Shown: positions 53,464 through 63,259 of the stretch, one piece after another
How positions within the stretch are numbered: position 1 is the first letter of the stretch
Layout: each line of letters begins with the position of its first letter
NCBI GenBank assembly: GCA_040779335.1
Contig: JBFONV010000004.1
Span: 248,001 to 312,000 of the forward strand
Direction: 5' to 3'
Length of the DNA stretch: 64,000 bases
DNA from: JBFONV01 sp040779335
GTDB lineage: Bacteria > Pseudomonadota > Gammaproteobacteria > Enterobacterales > Alteromonadaceae
The notes under the pieces: generated by a model
Seen by the model: only the letters and a program-made list of their open reading frames with translations
Told to the model about the DNA's origin: nothing
The model's database searches: none
Program-made: the position numbers and the translations under genes

Positions 53464-54483
53464 ATGAGTCGATACCATCAAGCAAAAAGCAATTTATTAT
53501 TAAAGCCAAAAACATGGTTAGTAACCGGGTGCGCCGGATTTATTGGTTCTAATTTACTAGAAACATTATTATTACTTAATCAAAAAGTAATAGGACTGGA
53601 TAATTTTGCTACTGGTCATCACAAGAATTTAGATGAAGTAAAATCACTTGTTTCAACTGAACAATGGCAAAATTTTGATTTTATTGAAGGTGATATTCGC
53701 AACATAGACGATTGTACAAAAGCGGTTAAAAATGTTGATTATATATTGCACCAAGCGGCGCTAGGCTCTGTTCCACGTTCGATAGCCGATCCTATTACAA
53801 CTAACTCCGCAAATATTACTGGCTTCGTGAATATGTTGGTTGCAGCAAAAGAAGAAGGTGTTGAAACATTTGTATATGCCGCTTCAAGCTCTACTTATGG
53901 AGATCATCCTGCTTTGCCTAAAGTTGAAGAAAATATTGGTAAACCGCTTTCACCATATGCTGTGACCAAATATGTAAATGAGTTGTATGCCGATGTGTTT
54001 AAGAAAACCTATGACCTAAATACCATTGGTCTTCGCTATTTTAACGTCTTTGGTAAGCGTCAAGATCCAAATGGCGCGTATGCAGCTGTGATCCCAAAAT
54101 GGACGGCGGCTATGATCGCCAACCAAGATGTTGCGATCAATGGTGATGGAGAAACAAGCCGTGATTTTTGTTTTATAGAGAATGCAGTTCAAGCTAATAT
54201 TTTAGCGGCCACCGCAACTGATGATGGAAAAAATCATGTCTATAATGTCGCTTTAGGGGATAGAACGACGCTAAATACCTTGTTTAACAGTCTAAAAGAA
54301 GCTTTAAAACTTAATAATGTTGTTTATGACAAATTACCAGTTTATCAAGATTTTCGTGCTGGAGATGTTAGACACTCTCAGGCTGATATATCTAAAGCGC
54401 AAGCAGGACTTGGTTATGAGCCCGAGTTTCGAATTCAGGCCGGCATTCAAAAAGCAATGCCTTGGTATGTGAATACTTTATAA
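53464..54483 (+). CDS. UDP-N-acetylhexosamine 4-epimerase (TviC/WbpP type)
   Basis: SDR-family epimerase of 339 residues, likely to convert UDP-GlcNAc to UDP-GalNAc or the corresponding uronates. It has the NAD motif VTGCAGFIGSNLLE near residue 21, the SSSTYGDHPALPK motif, the catalytic PYAVTKYVNELYA (YxxxK), and the TviC/WbpP-type length. It pairs with the dehydrogenase upstream, matching Vi-antigen/WbpOP-type pathways. Confidence 0.88.
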   Translation: MSRYHQAKSNLLLKPKTWLVTGCAGFIGSNLLETLLLLNQKVIGLDNFATGHHKNLDEVKSLVSTEQWQNFDFIEGDIRNIDDCTKAVKNVDYILHQAALGSVPRSIADPITTNSANITGFVNMLVAAKEEGVETFVYAASSSTYGDHPALPKVEENIGKPLSPYAVTKYVNELYADVFKKTYDLNTIGLRYFNVFGKRQDPNGAYAAVIPKWTAAMIANQDVAINGDGETSRDFCFIENAVQANILAATATDDGKNHVYNVALGDRTTLNTLFNSLKEALKLNNVVYDKLPVYQDFRAGDVRHSQADISKAQAGLGYEPEFRIQAGIQKAMPWYVNTL

Positions 54484-54596
54484 TATATTAGATTGTATGT
54501 TGTTATAACCTTTCGGATTCCTCGCTAATTGTGGCTGGAGTATATTATGATGTTTAACATATGCATTTAACTTTACTAGTAAAGAGCAATAATTTA

Positions 54597-55517
54597 ATGG
54601 CTAAACAAATTACAAAAGCGGTTATTCCAGTAGCAGGGCTAGGGACTCGGATGTTACCGGCAACGAAGGCTATCCCCAAAGAAATGCTACCCATCGTCGA
54701 TAAGCCGCTGATTCAATATATAGTGGATGAATGCGTGTCGGCGGGAATAAAAGAAATTGTACTGGTAACTCATTCATCAAAAAATGCTATCGAGAATCAT
54801 TTTGATAAATCTTTTGAATTAGAAACTACGCTTGAAAAGCGCGTTAAAAGACAGCTACTTGATGAAATTCAAGCTATTTGTCCTAAAGATGTCACTATTA
54901 TGCATGTTCGACAAGGGGAAGCTAAAGGCTTAGGTCATGCTGTTTTAAAAGCGCATCCTTTGATTGGCAATGAGCCCTTTGTTGTTATTTTGCCCGATGT
55001 GATCATCGACGATGCTAGTGCTGATTTAAAACGTGAAAATTTAGCAGCGATGTTGGCTCGTTATAAAGAAACAGGCATAAGTCAAATTATGGTTGAACCG
55101 GTACCCGAAGAGTTAGTCAGTAATTACGGTGTTGCAGATTGTGACGGCCATCAGTTTAATGCTGGTGAATCAAAAGTAATGACGGCGGTTGTTGAAAAAC
55201 CCGCTAGAGACGAAGCCCCTTCTAATTTAGCCGTTGTTGGTCGTTATGTATTATCGGCGCAAATATGGGATTTACTGGAGTTTACTCCACCAGGTGCGGG
55301 TGATGAAATTCAATTAACGGATGCTATTGCCAGTCTGATGAAAGTTGAACCCGTTGAAGCTTTTCATATGACTGGAAAATCACACGACTGCGGGGCTAAA
55401 TTGGGATATATGGTGGCAAATGTTGAATATGGGCTAAGACATCCAGAACTTGCTGACAGGTTTAAAGCATATTTAGCTCAACTTGATTTAACCTCACCAA
55501 AAAAAATAAAAAACTAA
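54597..55517 (+). CDS. galU: UTP-glucose-1-phosphate uridylyltransferase
   Basis: GalU makes UDP-glucose from UTP and glucose 1-phosphate. The ~306-residue protein has PVAGLGTRMLPATKAIPKEM near residue 10, VVEKPARDEAPSNLAVVGRY near 195 and the GAGDEIQLTDAI region. I chose ATG 54597, since it gives the usual start MAKQITKAVIP. An upstream in-frame ATG at 54561 adds 12 residues that do not look like the family. Confidence 0.93.
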   Translation: MAKQITKAVIPVAGLGTRMLPATKAIPKEMLPIVDKPLIQYIVDECVSAGIKEIVLVTHSSKNAIENHFDKSFELETTLEKRVKRQLLDEIQAICPKDVTIMHVRQGEAKGLGHAVLKAHPLIGNEPFVVILPDVIIDDASADLKRENLAAMLARYKETGISQIMVEPVPEELVSNYGVADCDGHQFNAGESKVMTAVVEKPARDEAPSNLAVVGRYVLSAQIWDLLEFTPPGAGDEIQLTDAIASLMKVEPVEAFHMTGKSHDCGAKLGYMVANVEYGLRHPELADRFKAYLAQLDLTSPKKIKN

Positions 55518-55541
55518 TTTAACCAAAGGGAATTTGCGGTG

Positions 55542-57158
55542 ATGCACGTGTTTGATGATTTGACCGCTATTTCGAAGCAAGCTAAAAATCGTTCGATATT
55601 GGGCCTATTTTCCGATGCTAATCGAGTGCATGATTTTTCCCTATCGGCGGCTGACTTTTTCCTTGATTATTCGAAGCAAAACATAACAGAAGAAGAGTTT
55701 ACCTTTCTAATGAATATGGCAGAAAACGCCGGCCTTGAGGAAAAGATCAAGGCGATGTTTTCGGGCGAGCGAATTAATAACACAGAAAATAGAGGTGTTT
55801 TGCACACTCTTTTAAGAGCGCCTAATGCGGAAAAATATCGAGTATTAGGAGAAAAGGCTACCGAAGTGATTGAGACTGAGCGGCACATGCAGTCAATCGT
55901 TGCCGGGGTTCATTCTGGTCAGTTACTAAGCGCATCTTCGAAAAAATATACCGATGTATTAGCAATAGGTATTGGTGGTTCGTACTACGGCATAAAAGTA
56001 GGGCTATCTGCATTAAAGCCTTTTCAAGTGAATAATTTTAACGTGCACATTGTCGCTAATGTCGACGGTGATGCATTAGTTGAAAAACTGAATTTACTTG
56101 ATGCTGAAACGACCCTTGTAGTTGTGATTTCAAAAACCTTTACTACACAAGAAACATTATTAAATGCAAGTGCAGTTAAAGAATGGATGCTTAAAAGTAG
56201 TAGTGCGAAGCAGGCTATTGCCCAACAATGGTTTGCCGTTAGCAGTAATGTTGAAAAAGCAACGGCATTTGGTATAGGTAAAAATAATATCCTGCCGATG
56301 TGGGACTGGGTTGGTGGACGCTTTTCGTTATGGTCAGCAGTAGGCTTGCCGCTTGCTTTAGCTATCGGCAATGAGAACTTTCAGTGTTTAAAACAAGGCG
56401 CTTATGAAGTGGATGTCCACTTTCAAACTGCGCCATTTGACAAAAATATGCCCGTGATTATGGCTATGATTGGTATTTGGAATCGCAATGGTTTGCAATA
56501 TCCAAGCTTAGCTATATTACCTTATGCTCACTCTCTTCGTGCTTTACCTGGTTATTTACAACAAACGGATATGGAGAGTAATGGCAAATCTGTTTCCATT
56601 AATGGAGAAAAATTGCCTTGGTTAACCGCTCCCATTGTTTTTGGTCAAGAGGGAACAAATAGTCAGCACGCATTTATGCAACTGATGCATCAAAGTGACG
56701 ATATAATTCCGACTGACTTTATCATCGCTTTGAATGGAAGTAGCGGCTATACAGAACATCATAAGGTGCTTGTTGCTAATTGTTTTGCCCAAAGTGAGGC
56801 GTTGATGCAGGGAAAATCCTTGGCTCAGGTTGAACGTGAATTGGAACAATCAGGTCTTTCCTCAGCAGAAGTCGCTAAATTGGCTCCCCATAAAACTATG
56901 AAAGGTAACACGCCAAGCAATACCCTAGTTTTGCAGTCACTAACGCCAAAAGCATTTGGCGCTTTGTTAGCATTGTATGAACATAAAGTTTTTGTTCAGG
57001 GCGTGATTTGGCAGTTAAACTCTTTTGATCAGTGGGGCGTTGAACTGGGTAAAGAACTTGGTCAAAAAATATTGCAATCCATGAGTCATAGTCAACATGA
57101 AAACCTTTCAGCTTCTACAAAGTTGTTAATTAATAAGTTTCTTGCTGGCAGCGCATAA
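55542..57158 (+). CDS. pgi: Glucose-6-phosphate isomerase
   Basis: Cytoplasmic enzyme of about 538 residues converting glucose 6-phosphate and fructose 6-phosphate. Signature segments are AIGIGGSYYGIKVGLSA near residue 145, VISKTFTTQETLLNA near 195, IWNRNGLQYPSLAILPYAH near 312, LPGYLQQTDMESNGKSV and QEGTNSQHAF. GTG 55539 is an alternative start; ATG 55542 is preferred. It supplies precursors for sugar nucleotides in this cluster. Confidence 0.95.
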   Translation: MHVFDDLTAISKQAKNRSILGLFSDANRVHDFSLSAADFFLDYSKQNITEEEFTFLMNMAENAGLEEKIKAMFSGERINNTENRGVLHTLLRAPNAEKYRVLGEKATEVIETERHMQSIVAGVHSGQLLSASSKKYTDVLAIGIGGSYYGIKVGLSALKPFQVNNFNVHIVANVDGDALVEKLNLLDAETTLVVVISKTFTTQETLLNASAVKEWMLKSSSAKQAIAQQWFAVSSNVEKATAFGIGKNNILPMWDWVGGRFSLWSAVGLPLALAIGNENFQCLKQGAYEVDVHFQTAPFDKNMPVIMAMIGIWNRNGLQYPSLAILPYAHSLRALPGYLQQTDMESNGKSVSINGEKLPWLTAPIVFGQEGTNSQHAFMQLMHQSDDIIPTDFIIALNGSSGYTEHHKVLVANCFAQSEALMQGKSLAQVERELEQSGLSSAEVAKLAPHKTMKGNTPSNTLVLQSLTPKAFGALLALYEHKVFVQGVIWQLNSFDQWGVELGKELGQKILQSMSHSQHENLSASTKLLINKFLAGSA

Positions 57159-57294
57159 TCATTAAATAAACATTCTATTAATTATTTTTTATATTTCCAT
57201 TTGTTATATAAAAGCTTTTTCTTATATAGAAATAAGTTTAGCAATCTGTCATTATATGTCATCGTATATTTCCTATTGAAGTTAGTAATTTCCA

Positions 57295-58194
57295 ATGAAT
57301 ATGACCCATTTAAAAAAGCTAGAAGCTGAATCCATTCATATTATTCGAGAAGTGGCTGCCGAGTTTGATAACCCTGTCATGCTGTATTCTGTTGGCAAAG
57401 ATTCCGCGGTGTTATTGCATTTAGCTCGCAAAGCGTTTGCGCCAGGAAAAATTCCTTTTCCTTTGCTCCATGTCGATACCAATTGGAAGTTTAAAGAAAT
57501 GATCGCATTTCGTGATCAAATGGCTAAAGAATATGGTTTTGAACTATTGGTTCATAAAAACCCGGAAGGGCTTGCCATGAATATCAGTCCATTTGAGCAT
57601 GGTAGTGCAAGACACACTGATATTATGAAGACTCAAGGACTAAAACAGGCGCTCGATAAGTATGGCTTTGATGCTGCGTTTGGTGGTGCGAGGCGTGATG
57701 AAGAGAAATCACGAGCCAAAGAACGGGTTTATTCTTTTCGTGATAAAAACCATCGTTGGGATCCTAAAAGCCAACGTCCTGAGTTATGGAATATTTATAA
57801 CGGAAAAATTAATAAAGGCGAAAGCATCCGCGTATTCCCGCTGTCAAATTGGACCGAGCTCGACATTTGGCAATATATCTATTTAGAAAGTATTCAAATT
57901 GTCCCACTGTACCTCTCAGCTAAACGTCCAGTGGTGGAGCGTGATGGCACATTGATCATGGTTGATGATGATCGTATGCCGATAGAAGAAGGGGAAGAGG
58001 TGCAGATGAAAAGTGTACGCTTTAGAACCTTGGGCTGTTATCCGTTAACTGGCGCTGTTGAGTCTGACGCGGCAACTTTACCTGAAATCATTCAAGAAAT
58101 GCTACTAACAAAGACGTCAGAGCGACAAGGGCGAGTCATTGATCATGATTCTGCCGGTTCGATGGAAAAGAAAAAAATGGAAGGTTATTTTTAA
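57295..58194 (+). CDS. cysD: Sulfate adenylyltransferase subunit 2
   Basis: CysD makes APS from sulfate and ATP together with CysN. The 299-residue PP-loop protein has the ATP-binding motif SVGKDSAVLLHLARKAF near residue 32, the VDTNWKFKEMIAFRD segment, the RRDEEKSRAKERVYSFRD motif and the C-terminal KTSERQGRVIDHDSAGSME tail. It heads the cysDN-permease-cysC order. Confidence 0.96.
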   Translation: MNMTHLKKLEAESIHIIREVAAEFDNPVMLYSVGKDSAVLLHLARKAFAPGKIPFPLLHVDTNWKFKEMIAFRDQMAKEYGFELLVHKNPEGLAMNISPFEHGSARHTDIMKTQGLKQALDKYGFDAAFGGARRDEEKSRAKERVYSFRDKNHRWDPKSQRPELWNIYNGKINKGESIRVFPLSNWTELDIWQYIYLESIQIVPLYLSAKRPVVERDGTLIMVDDDRMPIEEGEEVQMKSVRFRTLGCYPLTGAVESDAATLPEIIQEMLLTKTSERQGRVIDHDSAGSMEKKKMEGYF

Positions 58195-58324
58195 CATTAA
58201 AATTAACCTCGGCCATTATCTATAGTAGGTTGCTTAATTAAACTATTGAGCAAAGTGAATAATTAAAAAGAGTACTGCAGACAGTGTGTTAATACACAGT
58301 TTGAGTTACTCCAAAGGAAAGAAG

Positions 58325-59734
58325 ATGAGTCATCAATCAGACTTAATAGAAAGCGATATTCAAGCATATTTAAAGCAGCACGAAAATAAAGAGCTGGTCC
58401 GTTTTTTTACTTGTGGCAGTGTCGATGATGGTAAAAGTACGCTTATTGGCCGGTTATTACATGATTCAAAAATGATCTTTGAAGATCAGTTAGCTGCAAT
58501 TGAAAATGATAGCAAAAAATCAGGAACCACAGGCGAAGCGGTTGATTTAGCATTGTTAGTTGATGGCTTGCAATCTGAGCGCGAGCAGGGGATCACTATA
58601 GATGTTGCCTATCGTTATTTTTCTACCGATTTGCGCAAGTTTATTATCGCTGATACTCCTGGCCATGAGCAATATACGCGAAATATGGCAACAGGGGCTT
58701 CAACTTGTGATCTGGCGATCATCTTGATTGATGCCCGACATGGCGTGCAAGTGCAAACGCGTCGACATTCTTTTATTTGTTCTTTACTCGGGCTTAAACA
58801 TATTTTGGTTGCGGTTAACAAAATGGATTTGGTTGATTATAGCCAAGAACGCTATCAGGAAATTAAAAAAGAATATCGCGAATTTGCCGATTCACTGAAT
58901 ATTGATGATGTGCGTTTTGTGCCTATTTCGGCGCTAAATGGTGATAACGTTGTTGAAGAAAGCGCTAACATGCCTTGGTATCCAGGGGCAACGTTGATGA
59001 AATTACTTAACACCATCAATGTTGATTCGTCTGATTCATCAACTGAATTTAGATTTCAAGTTCAATATGTTAACCGTCCTAATCTCGATTTTAGAGGATT
59101 TTCAGGCACAGTAGCCTCGGGTCATATACGAGTCGGTGATAATATTGTGGCGCTGCCATCAGGTAAAGAAAGTGTGGTTGAGTCTATCGTTACTTTCGAT
59201 GGTAATCTGGAACGAGCGGATAAAGGGGCGGCGATCACCTTAACCCTAGAAGACGAGATTGACATCAGTCGTGGTGAAATGATCGTTAAAAAAGGCAGCT
59301 TACCTAAATCCTCTAAAGAATTTAATGCTACCGTGGTCTGGATGCATGAAGACGAGCTTGAACCTGGTCGAGAGTATTACCTTAAACATGGCAGTAAAAT
59401 GACCAAAGGTCATGCAATGAAAATTCAAAATCGTATCGACGTTAATACGATGGAAAAGATCGATGTATCGCAACTTGCATTAAATGAGATTGGTACCGTT
59501 GATTTTGAAGTAGAAGAAGTTTTACATTTTGATAGTTATAGTGAAAATCGTTCCACAGGTGCTTTTATCATTATTGATCGATTAAGCAATATCACTGTTG
59601 GTGCTGGCATGATTTCACATGCACTAGATGAAAAAGACGCGCGTAGCTATTCTGAATTTGAAATGGAATTCAACACTTTAGTTCGTAAACACTTCCCTCA
59701 TTGGGGAGCGAGAGATATTACTAAGTTGTTATAG
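58325..59734 (+). CDS. cysN: Sulfate adenylyltransferase subunit 1
   Basis: GTPase subunit of the sulfurylase, which couples GTP hydrolysis to APS formation. The ~469 residues have the P-loop GSVDDGKSTLIGRLLHDSK near residue 32, DTPGHEQYTRNMATGAS, NKMD and two beta-barrel domains. It is not fused to APS kinase, because cysC is separate downstream. ATG 58325 is chosen because AAAGGAAAG lies just upstream. An in-frame ATG at 58286 adds 13 residues. Confidence 0.96.
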   Translation: MSHQSDLIESDIQAYLKQHENKELVRFFTCGSVDDGKSTLIGRLLHDSKMIFEDQLAAIENDSKKSGTTGEAVDLALLVDGLQSEREQGITIDVAYRYFSTDLRKFIIADTPGHEQYTRNMATGASTCDLAIILIDARHGVQVQTRRHSFICSLLGLKHILVAVNKMDLVDYSQERYQEIKKEYREFADSLNIDDVRFVPISALNGDNVVEESANMPWYPGATLMKLLNTINVDSSDSSTEFRFQVQYVNRPNLDFRGFSGTVASGHIRVGDNIVALPSGKESVVESIVTFDGNLERADKGAAITLTLEDEIDISRGEMIVKKGSLPKSSKEFNATVVWMHEDELEPGREYYLKHGSKMTKGHAMKIQNRIDVNTMEKIDVSQLALNEIGTVDFEVEEVLHFDSYSENRSTGAFIIIDRLSNITVGAGMISHALDEKDARSYSEFEMEFNTLVRKHFPHWGARDITKLL

Positions 59735-59864
59735 TTAATAACTTTTTTGACATACTCATCGTATAATATGTCGTTATTTATACGGTGAGTCTATCTTTCT
59801 GTTTTATGAGCTGCTTCATAAAAATGATTCAAATAAAATTAATATCTGGAATAGGAAACAGAAT
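59735..59864 (+). other. Gap between cysN and the SLC13-type permease with small hairpins
   Basis: This gap of 130 bases contains two small inverted repeats, one of them TTTTATGA and TCATAAAA at 59802-59809 and 59816-59823 with a six-base loop. They could be leader or termination structures. No clear T-run is present. Confidence 0.35.
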
Positions 59865-61592
59865 ATGACGGCTCCGCAATGGTTTATGCTGCTCATATTT
59901 ATATCGAGTTTCATTGCGTTAATTAAATATCAACATATACCTGAACGTGTGTTTGCAGGCGCTATGCTCATTTGTTTGGCAAGTTCTTTTGTCAGCCATA
60001 TTAATATTCTAAACAATGCCGTTAACCCAGGTCTCATTACTCTAGTGTTATTAGTTTTATGTTCATTCTCATTTGAACGCACCAGTGTGCTGCGCCGTTT
60101 GTCGGCCGTCATGTTTAATGGCTCCAAAATAAAATCCTATCAGCGGACTTTGTTGGGTACCGCATTTGCTTCTGGCATTATGAATAACACCGCTGTGGTT
60201 GCGACATTAATTTCAACGGTTAAACGTAATACACAAATTAACCCCGGGCGATTATTGTTACCTTTGTCATATGCCGCAATTTTAGGGGGCACATTAACAT
60301 TGGTTGGCACATCAACCAATCTTATCGTCAACAGTATGTTGATCGAGCAAGGCCATCCAAGCTTGAACTTTTTTGATTTTACTATCATTGGTTTTTCGGC
60401 GTTGAGCATTTGTATGTTAGTTATTTTTGCTCGTTTAAGAAGTTTACCTAAGATGCAGGTTGAGCCATTAGAAACGATGGACTACCTAGTCGAAGCGAAA
60501 GTTGGCGAAGGCTCATCGTTGATAGGCATAACGATAGAAAACAATGGCTTACGTAACCTTGATTCCTTGTTTCTTGTTGAAGTTATTCGAAATGGTCATT
60601 TGATCTCTCCTGTTGCGCCTGACGAAGTCATACAAGCTCAAGATAAATTGATCTTTACAGGCGATATTTCTAAGGTGTTAACACTAAATCAATTTGATGG
60701 TCTGACGTTATTCGCACAGCAAGATGGCTTGCTTAGAGATAACCTCATTGAAGTATTGATCAAACAAGATGCAGCCATTGTTGGCAAAAGTCTTAAAAGT
60801 GCAGGTTTTAGAGCGCGCTTTGATGCCGCAGTAGTTGCGATACGCCGAGAAGGTACTGTGCTTTCAGGGAAACTGGGTGAAATCGTACTACAATCGGGTG
60901 ATTTTCTGGTACTAGCAGTCGGCCAAGATTTTAGCTCTCGGACAAATTTATCAAAAAACTTTTATATTTTATCTGGGCATGAACCCGATAATATGTTGCA
61001 TGGCTGGCGCGACCATCTCACTGTATTAGGTTTTTTGGCTGTTATCGCGATATCCGTGTTGACGCCGATCTCGATATTGACCTGTCTCATTTTTTACGTT
61101 GCCGCATTGATTTTTACTGGATGTTTGACGGTTAACGAAATAAAACGTCGTTTTCCTTTAGAAATATGGATGATAGTTTTAGGGGCGTTAACATTGGCTC
61201 AGGCTATGGAAAATACCGGCCTTGCCGAAGTATTATCACAGCAGATTGAAAACCTATTGCAAGGTCAAAGTGTTTATACCACGCTTATTATCATTTTTTT
61301 GGTCACGTTAGTAACCACAGAATTAATGACAAATAGTGCAGCGGCGGCATTGTTATTTCCCATTGCTTATAATATTGCTGTCGGCTTTGATGTAAGTCCG
61401 TTGCCTTTTGTTATGGCGGTGGCCTTTGCCGCAAGTGGCAGTTTTATCAGCCCTTATGGTTATCAAACTAATGTTATGGTGCATAATGCAGGAAACTACC
61501 AATTGCGCGATTTTATAAAATTTGGCGTGCCAGTTTCCATCGTATACAGCATTGTTGTGCTGTTGTTATTGCCTAGAGTGTTCCCTTTTTAG
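59865..61592 (+). CDS. SLC13-type permease with TrkA-C domains (candidate sulfate transporter)
   Basis: This 575-residue protein has a divided membrane part with about ten helices and two TrkA-C-like domains in the middle (residues ~200-285 and ~290-370). The transport signature GTSTNLIVNSML is near residue 148, and the matching C-terminal motif FISPYGYQTNVMVHNAG near residue 527. SLC13/DASS members carry sulfate or dicarboxylates. Its place between cysN and cysC suggests sulfate, which is an inference. Confidence 0.8.
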   Translation: MTAPQWFMLLIFISSFIALIKYQHIPERVFAGAMLICLASSFVSHINILNNAVNPGLITLVLLVLCSFSFERTSVLRRLSAVMFNGSKIKSYQRTLLGTAFASGIMNNTAVVATLISTVKRNTQINPGRLLLPLSYAAILGGTLTLVGTSTNLIVNSMLIEQGHPSLNFFDFTIIGFSALSICMLVIFARLRSLPKMQVEPLETMDYLVEAKVGEGSSLIGITIENNGLRNLDSLFLVEVIRNGHLISPVAPDEVIQAQDKLIFTGDISKVLTLNQFDGLTLFAQQDGLLRDNLIEVLIKQDAAIVGKSLKSAGFRARFDAAVVAIRREGTVLSGKLGEIVLQSGDFLVLAVGQDFSSRTNLSKNFYILSGHEPDNMLHGWRDHLTVLGFLAVIAISVLTPISILTCLIFYVAALIFTGCLTVNEIKRRFPLEIWMIVLGALTLAQAMENTGLAEVLSQQIENLLQGQSVYTTLIIIFLVTLVTTELMTNSAAAALLFPIAYNIAVGFDVSPLPFVMAVAFAASGSFISPYGYQTNVMVHNAGNYQLRDFIKFGVPVSIVYSIVVLLLLPRVFPF

Positions 61593-61624
61593 ACAATGAA
61601 AAAATTGAGTGAAAGAGCAAAATA

Positions 61625-62233
61625 ATGAAAACAGACAATACCGTATGGCATGAGCAACATATTAGTAAGAATCAACGGGCGACTTTGATGGGGCAAAAGC
61701 CTTGTCTATTATGGTATACAGGGCTGAGTGGCTCGGGTAAATCTACAGTAGCCAATGCAGTCGATGCCCTATTGTATGAACGCGGTTGTCATAGTTATTT
61801 ACTTGATGGCGATAATGTCCGTCATGGCCTCAATGGTGATTTAGGGTTTAGTGATACCGATCGTGTCGAAAATATTCGTCGCATTAGCGAAGTGGCTAAA
61901 TTATTTATTGATGCCGGGCTGGTTGTTTCTACGGCGTTTATTTCTCCTTTTACTGAAGATAGACAAATGGCGCGAGAAAAACTGGCGTCAGGTGAATTCA
62001 TCGAGGTGTATATTGATACGCCAATAGCTATTTGTGAACAGCGTGATCCAAAAGGCCTTTATAAAAAGGCGCGTGCAGGTGAAATAAAGGATTTTACTGG
62101 TATCGATTCTACTTACGATGTTCCATCATCGCCAGAAATTCATATAAAAACCGCTGAAAAATCGGTAATAACATGTGCGCAGCAGGTGGTTGAGTATTTA
62201 GAGCAGCACGGTTTTATTACACCAACAAAATAA
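61625..62233 (+). CDS. cysC: Adenylylsulfate kinase
   Basis: CysC phosphorylates APS to PAPS. The 202-residue protein has the P-loop GLSGSGKSTVANAVD near residue 35, LLDGDNVRHGLNGDLGFSD near 60, the FISPFTEDRQMAR segment and the DPKGLYKKARAGEIKDFTG tail. PAPS from this enzyme is the donor for the sulfotransferases at 13849-15543 and 19283-20194, as well as for cysteine synthesis. Confidence 0.96.
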   Translation: MKTDNTVWHEQHISKNQRATLMGQKPCLLWYTGLSGSGKSTVANAVDALLYERGCHSYLLDGDNVRHGLNGDLGFSDTDRVENIRRISEVAKLFIDAGLVVSTAFISPFTEDRQMAREKLASGEFIEVYIDTPIAICEQRDPKGLYKKARAGEIKDFTGIDSTYDVPSSPEIHIKTAEKSVITCAQQVVEYLEQHGFITPTK

Positions 62234-62254
62234 AAATAGTGAAAGGATCCTGGT

Positions 62255-63211
62255 ATGCATTTTGATGTATTTAATGGCGATGCCGATGGCATTATTGCGC
62301 TAGTACAACTGCGTTTAGCTCAGCCGAAAAAATCAGTGTTGGTTACTGGTGTGAAGCGTGATATTAGTTTGCTCGAACAAGTTGATAGTAAACAAGCTAG
62401 CTCAGTGACTGTGCTTGATATTTCTCTTGAAAAAAATATTGATGCTTTACAGAATCTACTTAACGATAAGGTAGAAATATTTTACGTCGATCATCATCGT
62501 ACTGGCGAAATACCGGTATCTAAGTATTTGACAACACATATAAATACCGATCCCAATACTTGTACTAGTTTATTGGTTAATGAGTATTTACAAGGAAAAT
62601 ACGTCTATTGGGCTATTGCTGCTGCTTTTGGCGATAATATGCATCAAGCGGCTCGGGAACTCGCACACCAGCATGGTTTGAATAAAACACAACAAGACCA
62701 CCTAGAGGCTTTAGGGGTATACGTAAATTACAACGGTTATGGACGAAGTGTTGATGATTTGCATTTTCATCCAGCGAAATTATTTGAATTATTGTTGAAT
62801 TACGAAAATCCGTTTACATTAATTGACGATAAATCTTCTGTTTTTACAAGTTTAGAAACGGCTTATCAAGAAGATATGTCAAAAGCCGCATCGGCGCAGA
62901 TATTATATAGTAGTGAAAAATGTAAAGTTGTTTTACTTGATGATGCGCCTTGGTCACGTCGCGTTAGTGGTGTTTATGGTAATGAGCTTGCCAATAACGC
63001 GCCTGAGAGTGCACATGCAGTGTTAACGTTAAATACAGATAGCACTTATACCGTTAGCGTTAGAGCGCCGCTTAGTAATAAACAAGGCGCAGATATTATT
63101 TGCAGTCAATTTCCTACTGGCGGTGGCAGAGCAGCAGCGGCAGGAGTTAATAAATTACCACAAGAAATGCTTGAAGGTTTTATACAAGTACTGTCACAAT
63201 ATTACCAGTAA
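62255..63211 (+). CDS. DHH/DHHA1-family phosphoesterase-like protein
   Basis: This 318-residue protein has the DHH-family N-terminus FNGDADGIIAL (metal motif), the VDHH motif near residue 84 and a C-terminal DHHA1-type glycine-rich GGGRAAAAG segment near residue 290. DHH proteins include nanoRNases and pAp phosphatases. Its place right after cysC makes 3',5'-pAp, the by-product of PAPS use, an attractive substrate, but this is inferred. Confidence 0.72.
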   Translation: MHFDVFNGDADGIIALVQLRLAQPKKSVLVTGVKRDISLLEQVDSKQASSVTVLDISLEKNIDALQNLLNDKVEIFYVDHHRTGEIPVSKYLTTHINTDPNTCTSLLVNEYLQGKYVYWAIAAAFGDNMHQAARELAHQHGLNKTQQDHLEALGVYVNYNGYGRSVDDLHFHPAKLFELLLNYENPFTLIDDKSSVFTSLETAYQEDMSKAASAQILYSSEKCKVVLLDDAPWSRRVSGVYGNELANNAPESAHAVLTLNTDSTYTVSVRAPLSNKQGADIICSQFPTGGGRAAAAGVNKLPQEMLEGFIQVLSQYYQ

Positions 63212-63259
63212 GTGTGAGTCGTTCACTTGATATAAATAACCATAAACAAAGGAAGCGCA

